Source of the DNA: JACCXG01 sp963785755
GTDB taxonomy: Bacteria; Acidobacteriota; Vicinamibacteria; Vicinamibacterales; 2-12-FULL-66-21
Direction of reading: 5' to 3'
Assembly (NCBI GenBank): GCA_963785755.1
Contig: CAWAXG010000073.1
Span: forward strand, 1-64,000
DNA: 64,000 nt
In this document: positions 27,867-36,401 of the stretch, in pieces
Layout of the letters: each line of letters opens with the position of its first letter
Numbering within the stretch: the stretch's first letter is position 1
The notes under the pieces: generated by a model
What the model was told of the DNA's origin: nothing
What the model saw: the letters and a program-made list of their open reading frames with translations, nothing else
Database searches by the model: none
Program-made: the position numbers and the translations under genes

Positions 27867-28438
27867 CCGATTTCCGTCGAATCGTCAGCGAGCATCGCCG
27901 CGTGGTGTGGATCCTGACTGCGGCGCTCATCGTGAACGCGGCGCTGTACGTCCTCGTCGTGTATCCGCTCGCGCAGCGCGTGCACACCGAAGAGCAGCAG
28001 GCGGGGGATGCGACGCGCGATCTGAACGCGGCGCGTCGAGCCTTCAATGCCGCCCGGGGCACGGTCACGGGCAAGAAGGAAGCCGACGATGAACTGCAGA
28101 AGTTCTATCGGGACGTTCTCGCCGCGGACTATTCGACCGCACGGCGAACGCTGTATCCATACGTGGAGCAGCTCGCGCGGAAGATGAGCCTGACGACCGC
28201 GGGAGGACGATTCGAGGATCAGCTGGACCGGAAAGGCGGACTGAACAAGCTCACGATGACGATGACGCTGGCCGGCGAGTACGCGAACATCCGCCGCTTC
28301 ATTCACGAGCTCGAGACCGCATCGGAGTTCATCGTGCTCGAGCGCGTCGTGGTCACCCAGGGCGGCGACGGGGAGCGCGACCTCGATGTGACGGCGCACG
28401 TCTCGACATACTATCGAACGGCCGTCAATGGAAACTGA
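27863..28438 (+). CDS. pilO: PilO-like inner-membrane alignment protein
   Basis: A 191-residue bitopic protein with one membrane segment (VVWILTAALIVNAALYVLVV, about 13-32), a coiled coil and a periplasmic ferredoxin-like domain with GGRFEDQLDRKGGLNKLTMT, then LAGEYANIRRFIHELETASE and FIVLERVVVTQGG. PilO pairs with PilN in the periplasm. The order and overlaps with pilN and the next gene support the call. Confidence 0.82.
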   Translation: MTDFRRIVSEHRRVVWILTAALIVNAALYVLVVYPLAQRVHTEEQQAGDATRDLNAARRAFNAARGTVTGKKEADDELQKFYRDVLAADYSTARRTLYPYVEQLARKMSLTTAGGRFEDQLDRKGGLNKLTMTMTLAGEYANIRRFIHELETASEFIVLERVVVTQGGDGERDLDVTAHVSTYYRTAVNGN

Positions 28439-29048
28439 AGCGACCGGATCGCAGCCATCGTCGTCATCGTCGTCGTTCAAACGTCCGCGGCCGCTGCTCC
28501 TGGTTCTGCTCGTGGTGCTCGTGCTGGCGGCGCTGCTGATGTGGTACGCGGGATCGACCGGGGCCCCCGGGCGGGCGGCGCCCACGCCACCGAGAGCGGC
28601 GCAAGACCGGAGCGGCGACGCGTCGAAGATCGACCCGGCGGCGCTCGACGTGAAGCTGGAAGCGCTCGCGGGCGAGCGGCCGGGGCCGGGCGATACGGAA
28701 CGCAATCCGTTCCGCTTCAAGCCGAAGCCCGCGCCGCCGCCACCGCAGTCGGTGACGAAGCCGCCTCCGCCGTCGCAGCCGCCGGTGCCGGTCGGGCCGC
28801 CGCAGCCCCCGGCGCCGCCGCCGATCACGGTGAAGTTCATCGGGACCATGGAGTTGTCGAGCGGGATGACGCTGGCGGTATTCACCGACTGCACGATCGG
28901 CAGGAAGACTCGGCCGTATCGCGAGGGAGAAACGATTCTGGGCCAGTATCGGCTGGTCAAGATCGGTCTGCAGTCTGTCGTGGTGGAACATCTGGACGGT
29001 CGGGGACGAACGACGCTGCCGAAGACGGGTCAGGAATGCGTCAAATAG
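28428..29048 (+). CDS. PilP-like / GspC-type periplasmic linker protein
   Basis: A 206-residue protein: Ser-rich cytoplasmic start, one membrane segment (about 22-42), a Pro-rich linker (KPKPAPPPPQSVTKPPPPSQ), and a C-terminal domain of about 75 residues (ITVKFIGTMELSSGMTLAVF, TRPYREGETILGQYRLVKIG) with the HR/PilP-type beta-sandwich pattern that contacts the secretin. PilP is usually a lipoprotein; here a TM anchor takes that role, which is more like GspC. It overlaps pilO by 11 bases. Confidence 0.72.
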   Translation: METEATGSQPSSSSSSFKRPRPLLLVLLVVLVLAALLMWYAGSTGAPGRAAPTPPRAAQDRSGDASKIDPAALDVKLEALAGERPGPGDTERNPFRFKPKPAPPPPQSVTKPPPPSQPPVPVGPPQPPAPPPITVKFIGTMELSSGMTLAVFTDCTIGRKTRPYREGETILGQYRLVKIGLQSVVVEHLDGRGRTTLPKTGQECVK

Positions 29049-29056
29049 GAGCGCGC

Positions 29057-31615
29057 GTGACGAAGCAGAGGTTGGTAATCGTTCTCGTGCTCGCGGCGTT
29101 GACTGCGGGTTGCGCCGCCGGCCGGGCGTACAGGCGCGGGCAGGAATTGGCGCGAAACGGCGACTGGGATGCGGCCGTGACGCAATTCACGAAAGCGGTG
29201 CAGGAGAACCCTGACGCTCCCGAATACAAGATCGCGCTCGAGCGGGCGATGCAGACCGCCGCCCAGGAGCACATCAGCGTCGCCCGGCAGTTCGAGGCCA
29301 AGGATCAGCTCGATGCCGCGCTGATGGAATACCGGCGGGCGGTGGAACTGGACGCGACCAACCGGATGGCGGCATCGCGGGCAGCGGAGCTCGAACGGAT
29401 CATCCGCGATCGCATCGAGGCGTCGCGGCCGCGACCGCGGATCGAAACGCTGCGCGACCAGGCGGCGCAACAGGGACCGCCGCCGCTGTTGAACCTCACG
29501 ACGAGGCTGAAGGGCCTCAACTTCAACAATGCGAGCGTTCGCGACATCCTCAATGTCATCGGCGAATCGGCCGGCATCAACGTCACGTTCGATCAGCAGT
29601 TCCAGGATCGTGCGTTCAGCATCAATGTGGAGGACCTCACCGTCGAAGAGGCGCTCCAGCAGATCATGACGGCCAATCAGCTGTTCTACAAAGTCGTCAA
29701 TCCAAGGACGATCATCGTCGTCAACGATCGAGCCGACAAGCGGCAGCAGTACGACGAGATGGTCGTGAAGGTCTTTTTCCTGTCGCACTCCGACGCGCAG
29801 GAAGTCAATCAGCTGGTCACGACGATCATGCGCGTGCCGCAGATGCCGGTCGCGCCGGTGCTGATCGTGAACAAGACCGCCAACACGATCACCGCCCGCG
29901 GCACCATCCAGGTTGTCAACATCATCGAGAAGATCATCCGTGCCAACGACAAGCCGCGCGCCGAGATCATCATCGACGTGCAGATTCTGGAGGTCAATCG
30001 CGCGCGGGCGAAGCAGTTCGGGATCAACCTGAACGCTTACGGCATCGGGATGCTCTTCTCGCCCGAGGTCGCGCCGCCGAACACGAGCGCGACGCCGGTG
30101 GTGCCGCCGCCGTCGCCGCCGCCGTTCAACCTGAACACGATCACGCAGGGCGTGAGCACGGCCGACTTCTATGCCACCGTGCCGACGGCGATCGTACGGT
30201 TTCTCGAAACCGACAACCGCACGAAGACGATTGCCAAGCCGCAGCTTCGCGGCGCGGAAGGCACGAAGCTGACGCTCAATCTCGGCGACGAAATTCCCGT
30301 GCTGCAGACGGTGTTCGGCGCGGCGGCGTCCGGCGGGTTCGCGACGATTCCGCAGTCGTCCTACACCTATCGCCCGGTCGGCGTGATCGTCGAAGTGACT
30401 CCGAGAGTCACCTACGACGGAGAGGTCATCCTCGACCAGCTGGTGATTGAAAACAGCACGCTGGGCGGTTCGATCGACGTTGGTGGGCAGTCTGCGCCCA
30501 CGTTCGGCACCCGGAAAGTCACCACCAAGCTCAGACTGCGTGAAGGGGAGTCGGTGCTGCTCGCGGGTCTGCTCCGCGAGAACGACCGCAAGAATCTCCG
30601 CGGCTTCCCCGGGCTGCTGCGGCTGCCTGTGTTCAAGCAGTTCCTGTCGGACAACGATCAGCTGATCGAGCAGACCGATATCGTGATGCTGATGACGCCG
30701 CGAATCGTCCGCACGCATGAACTGACCGCATCTGATCTCGCGCCCATTTACATCGGCACACAGCAGAACCTTGGTCTCGGCGGACCGCCGCCGATGATCC
30801 AGGCGCCGCCGCCGGAAGAGCCGGCGCCGTCGGTCGGGTCAGCTACTCCGAATCAGATCATTCCCTCGACGCCTGGCGTCCTGCCTGGTGGAACGGCCAA
30901 GCCGATGGTGCCACCGCCAGGGACATCGCCACTGCCGACGCCGATTGCCCCGGTGCCCCAGCCGCCGCCGCCGGCCCAGCCGCCAGCGATTCCGCCAGCA
31001 ACCACACCGCCGGTTGCAACCGAGCCACCCCCAGCTACCGTTCCCCCCGGTGCGACGACGCCGCCCGGTGCGACCGCGCCACCGGCCGGCGTACCACCCG
31101 CGCCAACGACGCCCCCAGGGGGGACGCCGACCGGGGTACCGCCGCGAGACCCAACGGCGCCGCCAGCGCCTCCGCCCGGCCGTGAGAGCCCGGCGCCGAC
31201 ACCGGCGCAGGTGATCCTCACGCCGCCGGGGACGACGTTCCAGGTCGCGGGAGGGCCATACACGGTTCCCGTGTCCGTGAACAACGCGTCGCGTCTTTCC
31301 GTGCTGACGCTGACGATTACCTTCAATCCGAACATTCTTCGCGTGCGCACGGTGCAGGACGGCACGTTCATGCGCCAGGGCGGCGTGATGACCAGTTTCA
31401 CCCCGCGAATCGATGCGGCAGCGGGCCGGGTCGACATCGCGATCGCGCGAACGGGTGACCAGGTAGGCGCCTCGGGCGCCGGGCTCCTGGCCGCGCTCCT
31501 GTTCGATGCCGTCGGTCCGGGCAGCTCGGTCATCCAGACGAGCGGCGTGGCGAGCACGCCGGAGGGCGGGGCCATCACGATGCAGTTCAGCCCCGTGACG
31601 GTCACCGTGCGGTAA
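29057..31615 (+). CDS. Secretin (PilQ/GspD type) lipoprotein with C-terminal cohesin-like domain
   Basis: An 852-residue outer-membrane channel protein. Order: lipoprotein signal with LTAGC (C19); TPR-like helices (22-115); a secretin/TonB short N domain (about 150-225); an N1-type domain (235-300); the secretin core (about 365-555) with VPTAIVRFLETDNRTKTIAK, RPVGVIVEVTPRV and IVMLMTPRI; a Pro-rich linker of about 140 residues; and a cohesin-like beta-sandwich (about 722-852) with GGPYTVPVSVNNASRLSVLT and ITFNPNILRVRTVQ. The GTG at 29057 has an AGGAG site five bases upstream and gives the lipobox; an ATG at 29036 in frame is the alternative. The tail is not part of classical GspD or PilQ. Confidence 0.93.
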   Translation: MTKQRLVIVLVLAALTAGCAAGRAYRRGQELARNGDWDAAVTQFTKAVQENPDAPEYKIALERAMQTAAQEHISVARQFEAKDQLDAALMEYRRAVELDATNRMAASRAAELERIIRDRIEASRPRPRIETLRDQAAQQGPPPLLNLTTRLKGLNFNNASVRDILNVIGESAGINVTFDQQFQDRAFSINVEDLTVEEALQQIMTANQLFYKVVNPRTIIVVNDRADKRQQYDEMVVKVFFLSHSDAQEVNQLVTTIMRVPQMPVAPVLIVNKTANTITARGTIQVVNIIEKIIRANDKPRAEIIIDVQILEVNRARAKQFGINLNAYGIGMLFSPEVAPPNTSATPVVPPPSPPPFNLNTITQGVSTADFYATVPTAIVRFLETDNRTKTIAKPQLRGAEGTKLTLNLGDEIPVLQTVFGAAASGGFATIPQSSYTYRPVGVIVEVTPRVTYDGEVILDQLVIENSTLGGSIDVGGQSAPTFGTRKVTTKLRLREGESVLLAGLLRENDRKNLRGFPGLLRLPVFKQFLSDNDQLIEQTDIVMLMTPRIVRTHELTASDLAPIYIGTQQNLGLGGPPPMIQAPPPEEPAPSVGSATPNQIIPSTPGVLPGGTAKPMVPPPGTSPLPTPIAPVPQPPPPAQPPAIPPATTPPVATEPPPATVPPGATTPPGATAPPAGVPPAPTTPPGGTPTGVPPRDPTAPPAPPPGRESPAPTPAQVILTPPGTTFQVAGGPYTVPVSVNNASRLSVLTLTITFNPNILRVRTVQDGTFMRQGGVMTSFTPRIDAAAGRVDIAIARTGDQVGASGAGLLAALLFDAVGPGSSVIQTSGVASTPEGGAITMQFSPVTVTVR

Positions 31616-31629
31616 GGCGGGTACCCGGT

Positions 31630-32187
31630 ATGTCAGCGCTCCAAGGATCTCGAAGCTCGGCGCCAGATCAGGGCAGATTCGCCCGCGTCCGTCGCTCGTT
31701 CAGCCTCGACGCTCGTTCAGGAGCCGGCTCGCGCGGGTTCACGTTCATCGAGCTCCTGGTCGTGACGACCATCCTCCTGATCCTGGCCTCGGCGGTCATG
31801 CCGCTGGCGCGCGTCACCGTGCAGCGTCAGAAGGAGATGGAGCTGAGGCGGTATCTGCGGGAGATGCGCACCGCGATCGACAAGTTCAAGGACGCGGCGG
31901 ACGCCGGGGTAATCGGCGCCTTCGACATCAAGGCGGGCAGCGAAGGCTACCCGCCGGATCTCGACACCCTCGTCGAGGGCGTCAGCAAAGTGAACGACCA
32001 GACCGGCACGAAGCTGAAGTTCCTGCGCAAGATCCCGATCGATCCGATGACCCATTCGACCGAATGGGGACTCCGCTCCTATCAGGACAAAGTGGACGCG
32101 ACATCCTGGGGTGGGCAGAACGTGTTCGACGTGTACACGAAGTCCACCGGCATTGCGCTCGACGGAACGAAATATCGGGACTGGTAA
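31630..32187 (+). CDS. gspG: GspG-like major pseudopilin, first copy
   Basis: A 185-residue prepilin with an unusually long leader of about 35 residues before the cleavage site G|FTFIELLVVTTI (Glu at +5 of the mature protein). A hydrophobic helix and a GspG-type C-terminal domain follow: YPPDLDTLVEGVSKVNDQTG, LKFLRKIPIDPMT, FDVYTKSTGIALDGTKYRDW. The calcium-site loop near the end suits a GspG role. It comes 14 bases after the secretin gene. Confidence 0.9.
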   Translation: MSALQGSRSSAPDQGRFARVRRSFSLDARSGAGSRGFTFIELLVVTTILLILASAVMPLARVTVQRQKEMELRRYLREMRTAIDKFKDAADAGVIGAFDIKAGSEGYPPDLDTLVEGVSKVNDQTGTKLKFLRKIPIDPMTHSTEWGLRSYQDKVDATSWGGQNVFDVYTKSTGIALDGTKYRDW

Positions 32188-32260
32188 GCGGACAGCTGCG
32201 CTCGCGAGTGGAGTGGGGCGCCACGAGCACGATCAATCAACCCCGCTCGAAAGAATCGAT

Positions 32261-32689
32261 ATGGGCATTCCAGCTATCGCCTCAACGTTGAGAGCCCGGA
32301 CCCGCGGCGCTCGCGGGTTCACGCTCATCGAGCTCCTGGTGGTGATTTCGATGATCTCCATCCTTGCCGCGATGGGGACCGTGCAGTACCGCAACAGCGT
32401 CCGCCGCGCCGAAGAAGCGACGTTGAAGAAGGCGCTGTTCGAGATGCGCGACTTGATCGATCAGTATTACGCGGACAAAGGCAAGTATCCGTCCTCGCTC
32501 GACGCGCTGGTGAGCGACGGCTACATGCGGAAGATTCCCATCGACCCGATCTCCAAGGCGACCGATTCGTGGCAGACCGTGCCCGCCGAACCGGATCCCG
32601 CCAATCCCACTGCTGAGCCAGGCGTTTACGACGTGAAAAGCGGCGCCACCGGCACTGCCCTCGACGGGACCAACTACGCCGACTGGTAA
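32261..32689 (+). CDS. gspG: GspG-like pseudopilin, second copy
   Basis: A 142-residue prepilin with a 19-residue leader and the site RG|FTLIELLVVISMISILAA. The C-terminal domain (KGKYPSSLDALVSDGYMRKI, PIDPISKATDSWQ, GVYDVKSGATGTALDGTNYA) resembles that of the first copy, ending in the same DGTxYxDW-type motif, so the two look like tandem paralogues. The ATG at 32261 is chosen because it leaves a normal short basic leader; the longer upstream frame is not protein-like. The ribosome binding site is weak. Confidence 0.9.
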   Translation: MGIPAIASTLRARTRGARGFTLIELLVVISMISILAAMGTVQYRNSVRRAEEATLKKALFEMRDLIDQYYADKGKYPSSLDALVSDGYMRKIPIDPISKATDSWQTVPAEPDPANPTAEPGVYDVKSGATGTALDGTNYADW

Positions 32690-32901
32690 TCTCTGCGGTC
32701 CGGCGATTCACATTCAGCACTTTCGGGCGCCTCGATCGCTGACGCGGGTCTGACCGCGTAAGGCTTCGCAGAGTCCGGCAGAGCGTCCGAAACCGTGAAG
32801 GCGTGCAGTTCAAACCAGTGGTCGTACGCTGTCGTACGTAGCGCAGACGATCAGATCTGCCACCTGTTTCCGCTGTCTCGATTTAGTGTGAAGGGAAACG
32901 A

Positions 32902-32929
32902 GGACGCCGCTCTGAGTAAAGCGGCGTCC
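32902..32929. terminator. Bidirectional hairpin between convergent genes
   Basis: GGACGCCGC (32902-32910) and GCGGCGTCC (32921-32929) form a perfect 9-bp stem around a 10-base loop. On the minus strand it is followed by TCGTTTCCCTT, so it should terminate the Ig-like gene's neighbour-facing transcript and perhaps also the pseudopilin operon. The rest of 32690-32948 shows only a direct repeat of GTCGTACG near 32821-32838. Confidence 0.6.
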
Positions 32930-32948
32930 CGTCATTCGGATCGCGGAC

Positions 32949-34329
32949 TTAGTCCTGCTTCCCCGCGACCGTGGCTGTTACGACGACGGAGGTCTGGCCA
33001 TCACCCTGGGGACCGCTCGCCTGCGTCACGATGACCGTCACGCTCTTCGTGCCGGTCGATGTGTACGAGACGGACTGGCGGTTGCTGGTCGTGCTGACCG
33101 TCGTTGGCACAGCGCCGGAACCGAAATCCCAGTCGTAGCGGATGATCGTCGAGGTGTTGCCCTGCACCTGAGCGGTGAACAGAATCACCTGGTTCAGACT
33201 CGGCGTCGTGTCGCTGGCGCTGATGATGACCGACGGCGGCTGTGCCGGCAGGACGTTGACCGCGGTGCTGACTCGTTCCGAGCAGCCTCCGGCATCGACG
33301 GCCGTCGCCGTGATCGTAAAGGTACCGGCGTTCTGATACGTATGTGGGACCACAGTCGATCCGGAGAGCGGGCCGAGATTCCGGACCGTGCCATCGCCCA
33401 AATCGAGGATGACGTTCGTGACGTTTGCCGTTGTCCCGACGTTGACGGTGACCGTCGCCGCGACGCCCGCCGAGATCTGTCCGGTGGGCGCGGTCACGGT
33501 GATGCCCGTCCGCGGGCTGAGCGTGACTTTGAGCGTGGCGGTCTTGCCCGCCACGTTCGCGGTGACATCCGCTTCGCGCGTCGTGCTCAGCACACTTGCT
33601 GCCACGCCGCTGCTGTCTGTGGTCGCCGTGGCTGGGTTGAGAGAACCGGTTGTCGTGGTGAACGACACGGGAACACCCGAGATGCCGGCGCCGGCGACAT
33701 CCTCCACGCGGGCATTCAGCGTCGAGTTCCCGCCGATGCAGGGCAGCGATTGTGGCGCGGCGGTGAGGAGGACTCGTTCCGCCGCCGCCGTACCGATTCT
33801 CAGGTTCTCGAGCTTGCCAGAGGCGCCGCCGGAGAATGCAGTGATCGTCGCCGTGCCGCTCTGCCCTCCGGCGAAGAACCTGACGCGAACCTGGCCGTTC
33901 AACGTGCGAGCTTCACTCGGCTCAATTCGTCCCAGCGTCGTCGTAAAGGTAACTACGGTGCCGTTGTGAACTGGAGTGCCCGCCCCCGTCGTGGTCGTCG
34001 CTGTCGTGCCCGTGCCCCCGGTACCGCCGGTGCCCCCGGTTCCTCCGGTACCGCCAGGTACCGCCAGTACCGCCTCCGGTACCGCCAGTACCTCCGGTAC
34101 CGTTCGAGGCCGTCGCGGTCCCCTGTTCGATGACCGTGGCGAGGATGTCCATTTCCCCGTTCGGCGGCACGGTCGTAGCCGTCGGAAAGATGGTAATGAC
34201 GCTTCCGGTCGGAGCCAGGAGCGGGAGCTTGTCACACGCGAGGCCGACAATCATGGCGGAGACCGACGCAATCACCAGAGCGACCGATCGCGGGCCCAAG
34301 CGGCGAGATTGTGCAGATTGTGGTAACAT
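32949..34329 (-). CDS. Large Ig-like/PKD repeat lipoprotein, frame broken in a Gly-Thr repeat tract
   Basis: The N-terminus (from the ATG at 34329) has a signal with IVGLACDKLPLL, a likely lipobox, then ITIFPTATTVPPNGEMDILA, the first bacterial Ig-like strand pattern. It then enters a GGT-rich repeat and runs out of frame. Removing one base at plus-strand 34056-34058 joins it to the rest: VVTFTTTLGRIEPSEARTLN (Big-1-like), VEDVAGAGISGVPVSFTTTT, a PKD-like domain (VILDLGDGTVRNLGPLSGST) and a second PKD-like domain (IRYDWDFGSGAVPTTVSTTS). Corrected length is 459 residues. It is divergent from the third pseudopilin, so a surface or secreted substrate of the system is possible. Confidence 0.8.
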
Positions 34330-34349
34330 AGTGAAGCCTAAGTATAATA
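34318..34349. promoter_or_regulatory. Overlapping divergent promoters between Ig-like lipoprotein and pseudopilin
   Basis: Only 25 bp separate the two start codons (34329 minus, 34355 plus). TATAAT at 34343-34348 serves the plus strand and leaves six bases to the ATG, so transcription would begin at or next to the start codon. On the minus strand the same bases offer TATTAT (34349 to 34344) with 14 bases to its ATG. A weak -35 (TTGTGG, 34318-34323) lies 19 bp from the plus -10. Confidence 0.5.
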
Positions 34350-34354
34350 CTCTC

Positions 34355-35098
34355 ATGCGTTTACAGGGTCAATCCCAACGCGCTGGAGAAGCCGGATACG
34401 CAATGGCGACGCTGCTCGTCGCCCTCGCGGTGATGTCGGTGCTCATGAGCGCGGTGCTTCCGGCGTGGAGGCACCAGGCCCGGCGCGAGAAGGAAGCCGA
34501 ACTTGCCTTTCGCGGTGAGCAGTACATGCGGGCGATCCAGCTGTGGGAGCGAAAGATGGGCCCGGGTTCCCGGCCGCCCAACATCGACATGCTCGTGCAG
34601 CAGAAGTTCCTTCGGAAGAAATACAAGGATCCGATGACCGAGGACGGCGAGTTCCAGCCCGTCTTCGCGGGGGTCAATCCAACCGCGCCGGGGCCGGGCC
34701 GCGGCGGTCAGCGGGGTCAGCCGCAGCAGCCACAAGCTCCTCCAACCCCGCAGATGCAGGGCCAGATTGCCGGCGGCGGCATCCACGGCGTGATGAGCAA
34801 GAGCAAGGAAACGTCGATCCGGATCTACAAAGGCGCGACTCGATACAACGAGTGGCGATTCATCCACGCGGGTGCGGCCACTACTCCTGGCGGCCGCGGT
34901 GGCAGTCCAGTCCCAGGCGGCCCCGGCGGGCGAGCCCTGCCTGGCGGGGTCGACGGCGGGCGGCGGGGATTCCCGCCGGGAGTCGGCCCTGGCGGTCGCG
35001 GTGGACCTGGCGGGCGCGGTATGCCCGACGGCCGCGGCGTTCAAGCTCCGGGCTTTCCGGGAGGCCCCGGCGGTCCGGGCCGCGGCCGCGGACAATAG
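34355..35098 (+). CDS. Atypical pseudopilin with collagen-like Gly/Pro/Arg-rich tail
   Basis: A 247-residue protein whose N-terminus fits a type II prepilin: a short leader ending GEAG, then YAMATLLVALAVMSVLMSAV with a positively charged turn (RHQARREKEAELAF), as in GspG/GspH relatives. The cleaved residue is followed by Tyr, and the usual Glu at +5 is absent (Thr). The globular part holds LWERKMGPGSRPPNIDMLVQ and KKYKDPMTEDGEFQP. The last 75 residues are low complexity (GGRGGPGGRGMPDGRGVQAP). The ATG at 34355 has no ribosome binding site and may be read from a leaderless transcript. Confidence 0.75.
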   Translation: MRLQGQSQRAGEAGYAMATLLVALAVMSVLMSAVLPAWRHQARREKEAELAFRGEQYMRAIQLWERKMGPGSRPPNIDMLVQQKFLRKKYKDPMTEDGEFQPVFAGVNPTAPGPGRGGQRGQPQQPQAPPTPQMQGQIAGGGIHGVMSKSKETSIRIYKGATRYNEWRFIHAGAATTPGGRGGSPVPGGPGGRALPGGVDGGRRGFPPGVGPGGRGGPGGRGMPDGRGVQAPGFPGGPGGPGRGRGQ

Positions 35099-35300
35099 CA
35101 ATCCGCGAGCGATCGCTCTGGTGGCTCGCACGCGATTTAGACGTCCACGGAAAGGTCGCGGGCGGATTATTTGCGCCGCGGGACACCAGCCACAATCCTG
35201 GGGAACTGCCGAGACAGCGATCCCCCTGATACGTCAGCAGTCCATTTGCCGCGCGGTTCTGATCTGCTCAGGGGCGGTTCGTCAGCAGGTCGATGTGTGG
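35099..35300. other. Intergenic region, nothing recognised
   Basis: About 200 bp between the pseudopilin stop and the convergent serine hydrolase stop. I see no gene, strong hairpin with T-tract or repeat. Confidence 0.5.
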
Positions 35301-36401
35301 TTACGCGGCAACCGCCTCGATCACCGCGTCGTGTATCAGGGGCCGCATGCGCCTGATCGCGTTGTTCTCGCGTGACGGATGAACGCGATTGGTGAGCAGG
35401 ACGACGTAGAGATCGCGTCTCCAGTCAATCCAGAGGGAAGTGCCGGTGAATCCGGTATGGCCGATGGCGTCGGCCGACATCAGCGTGCCACAGGAGGACG
35501 TCGGGAGCATCGTGTCCCAGCCCAGCGCGCGTGAGCTCTCCGGCACGCCCGCCTTCGTCATGAACTCGTGCATGGTTTCCGGCAGTGCGAGAATCGCTTC
35601 ACCGCCGATCGTCCGAAGGACCGCGCGGGCGAAGGCGCCCACCGCGCCAGCCGTTCCGAACAGTCCCGCATGCCCCGCCGCGCCGCCGAGTGCCCAGCAG
35701 TTCTCGTCGTGGACTTCGGCGGTGAGCAGTCTCCCTCTCCATTCGTCGACCTCGGTTGGCGCCGCGCGCGTACGCCAGGCGCGAGGCGGACTGAAAGCAA
35801 GCGGCTCGGGGGTGACGAACGACCGGACGCGATGAAACTGCGCGTCGAGTGACGCCGAGGGGTCGAATGATCCTGGTGCTCCGGCGAACCCCTGACTCTT
35901 TGGCGCCGCGTCTTCGAGGATGAAGCCCAGGAGAATGAATCCGAGATCGCTGTAGATCGATCGCGTGCCCGGCTCGTATTCGAGCGGGAGCGAGCAGATC
36001 GCCTGCTCGAAGTCGACACGGCCGGCGTAGTCACGAAACAGGGGCAGGTAGGCCGAAAGCCCGGAGCTGTGGGTGAGGAGATGATGGATCGCCACGTGCG
36101 CTCGATCCTGCCCGCGCCACGCCGGCAGCCACCGGCCGACCGGATCCGATAGCTGCAGCCGTCCGGTGTCGACCGCGCGCATCGCCAGGGTCGTCGTCGC
36201 GAGAACCTTGGTCAGCGACGCCAGATCGTAGATGGTCTCGGGAGTCGCGGGTTCCGCATCGCGCTCGAAGGTGAGGCGTCCGAACGCGGCGCTCCAGCGC
36301 ACGCGGTCGTGCCGGCCGACCTCGATGGACGCCGCGGGAAATGCGCGGGTGTCGACGGCTTCACGCAGAATGCTGATGACGGGATCAAACCGGTCGCGCA
36401 T
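35301..36401 (-). CDS. Serine hydrolase of beta-lactamase / PBP4* family, AmiE-like
   Basis: A 366-residue enzyme with the three class C type motifs: S62-L-T-K65 (YDLASLTKVLATT), Y150-S-D (the YxN element) and H315-T-G (AIGHTGFTGTS). No signal peptide is visible, so it probably acts in the cytoplasm. The segment ENCWALGGAAGHAGLFGTAG is shared with the YbbE/AmiE group; in Bacillus subtilis AmiE is an N-acetylmuramyl-L-alanine amidase encoded beside murQ. The amino-sugar neighbours here make a similar role likely, but esterase or another amidase activity is not excluded. Its start overlaps the symporter gene by 17 bases. Confidence 0.82.
   Translation of the reverse strand: MRDRFDPVISILREAVDTRAFPAASIEVGRHDRVRWSAAFGRLTFERDAEPATPETIYDLASLTKVLATTTLAMRAVDTGRLQLSDPVGRWLPAWRGQDRAHVAIHHLLTHSSGLSAYLPLFRDYAGRVDFEQAICSLPLEYEPGTRSIYSDLGFILLGFILEDAAPKSQGFAGAPGSFDPSASLDAQFHRVRSFVTPEPLAFSPPRAWRTRAAPTEVDEWRGRLLTAEVHDENCWALGGAAGHAGLFGTAGAVGAFARAVLRTIGGEAILALPETMHEFMTKAGVPESSRALGWDTMLPTSSCGTLMSADAIGHTGFTGTSLWIDWRRDLYVVLLTNRVHPSRENNAIRRMRPLIHDAVIEAVAA

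Noticed and set aside
29030..30718. A 562-codon minus-strand frame opposite the secretin
   Set aside because: Antisense shadow; the secretin frame has all expected domains.
34010..34100. CRISPR-like or other structured repeat
   Set aside because: The GGT/ACC units are 9-base codon repeats inside the Ig-like lipoprotein gene with no spacers.
35301..36401. Antibiotic-resistance beta-lactamase
   Set aside because: It has the SxxK/YxN/HTG motifs of the broad serine hydrolase family, but no signal peptide, and its neighbours are amino-sugar recycling genes.
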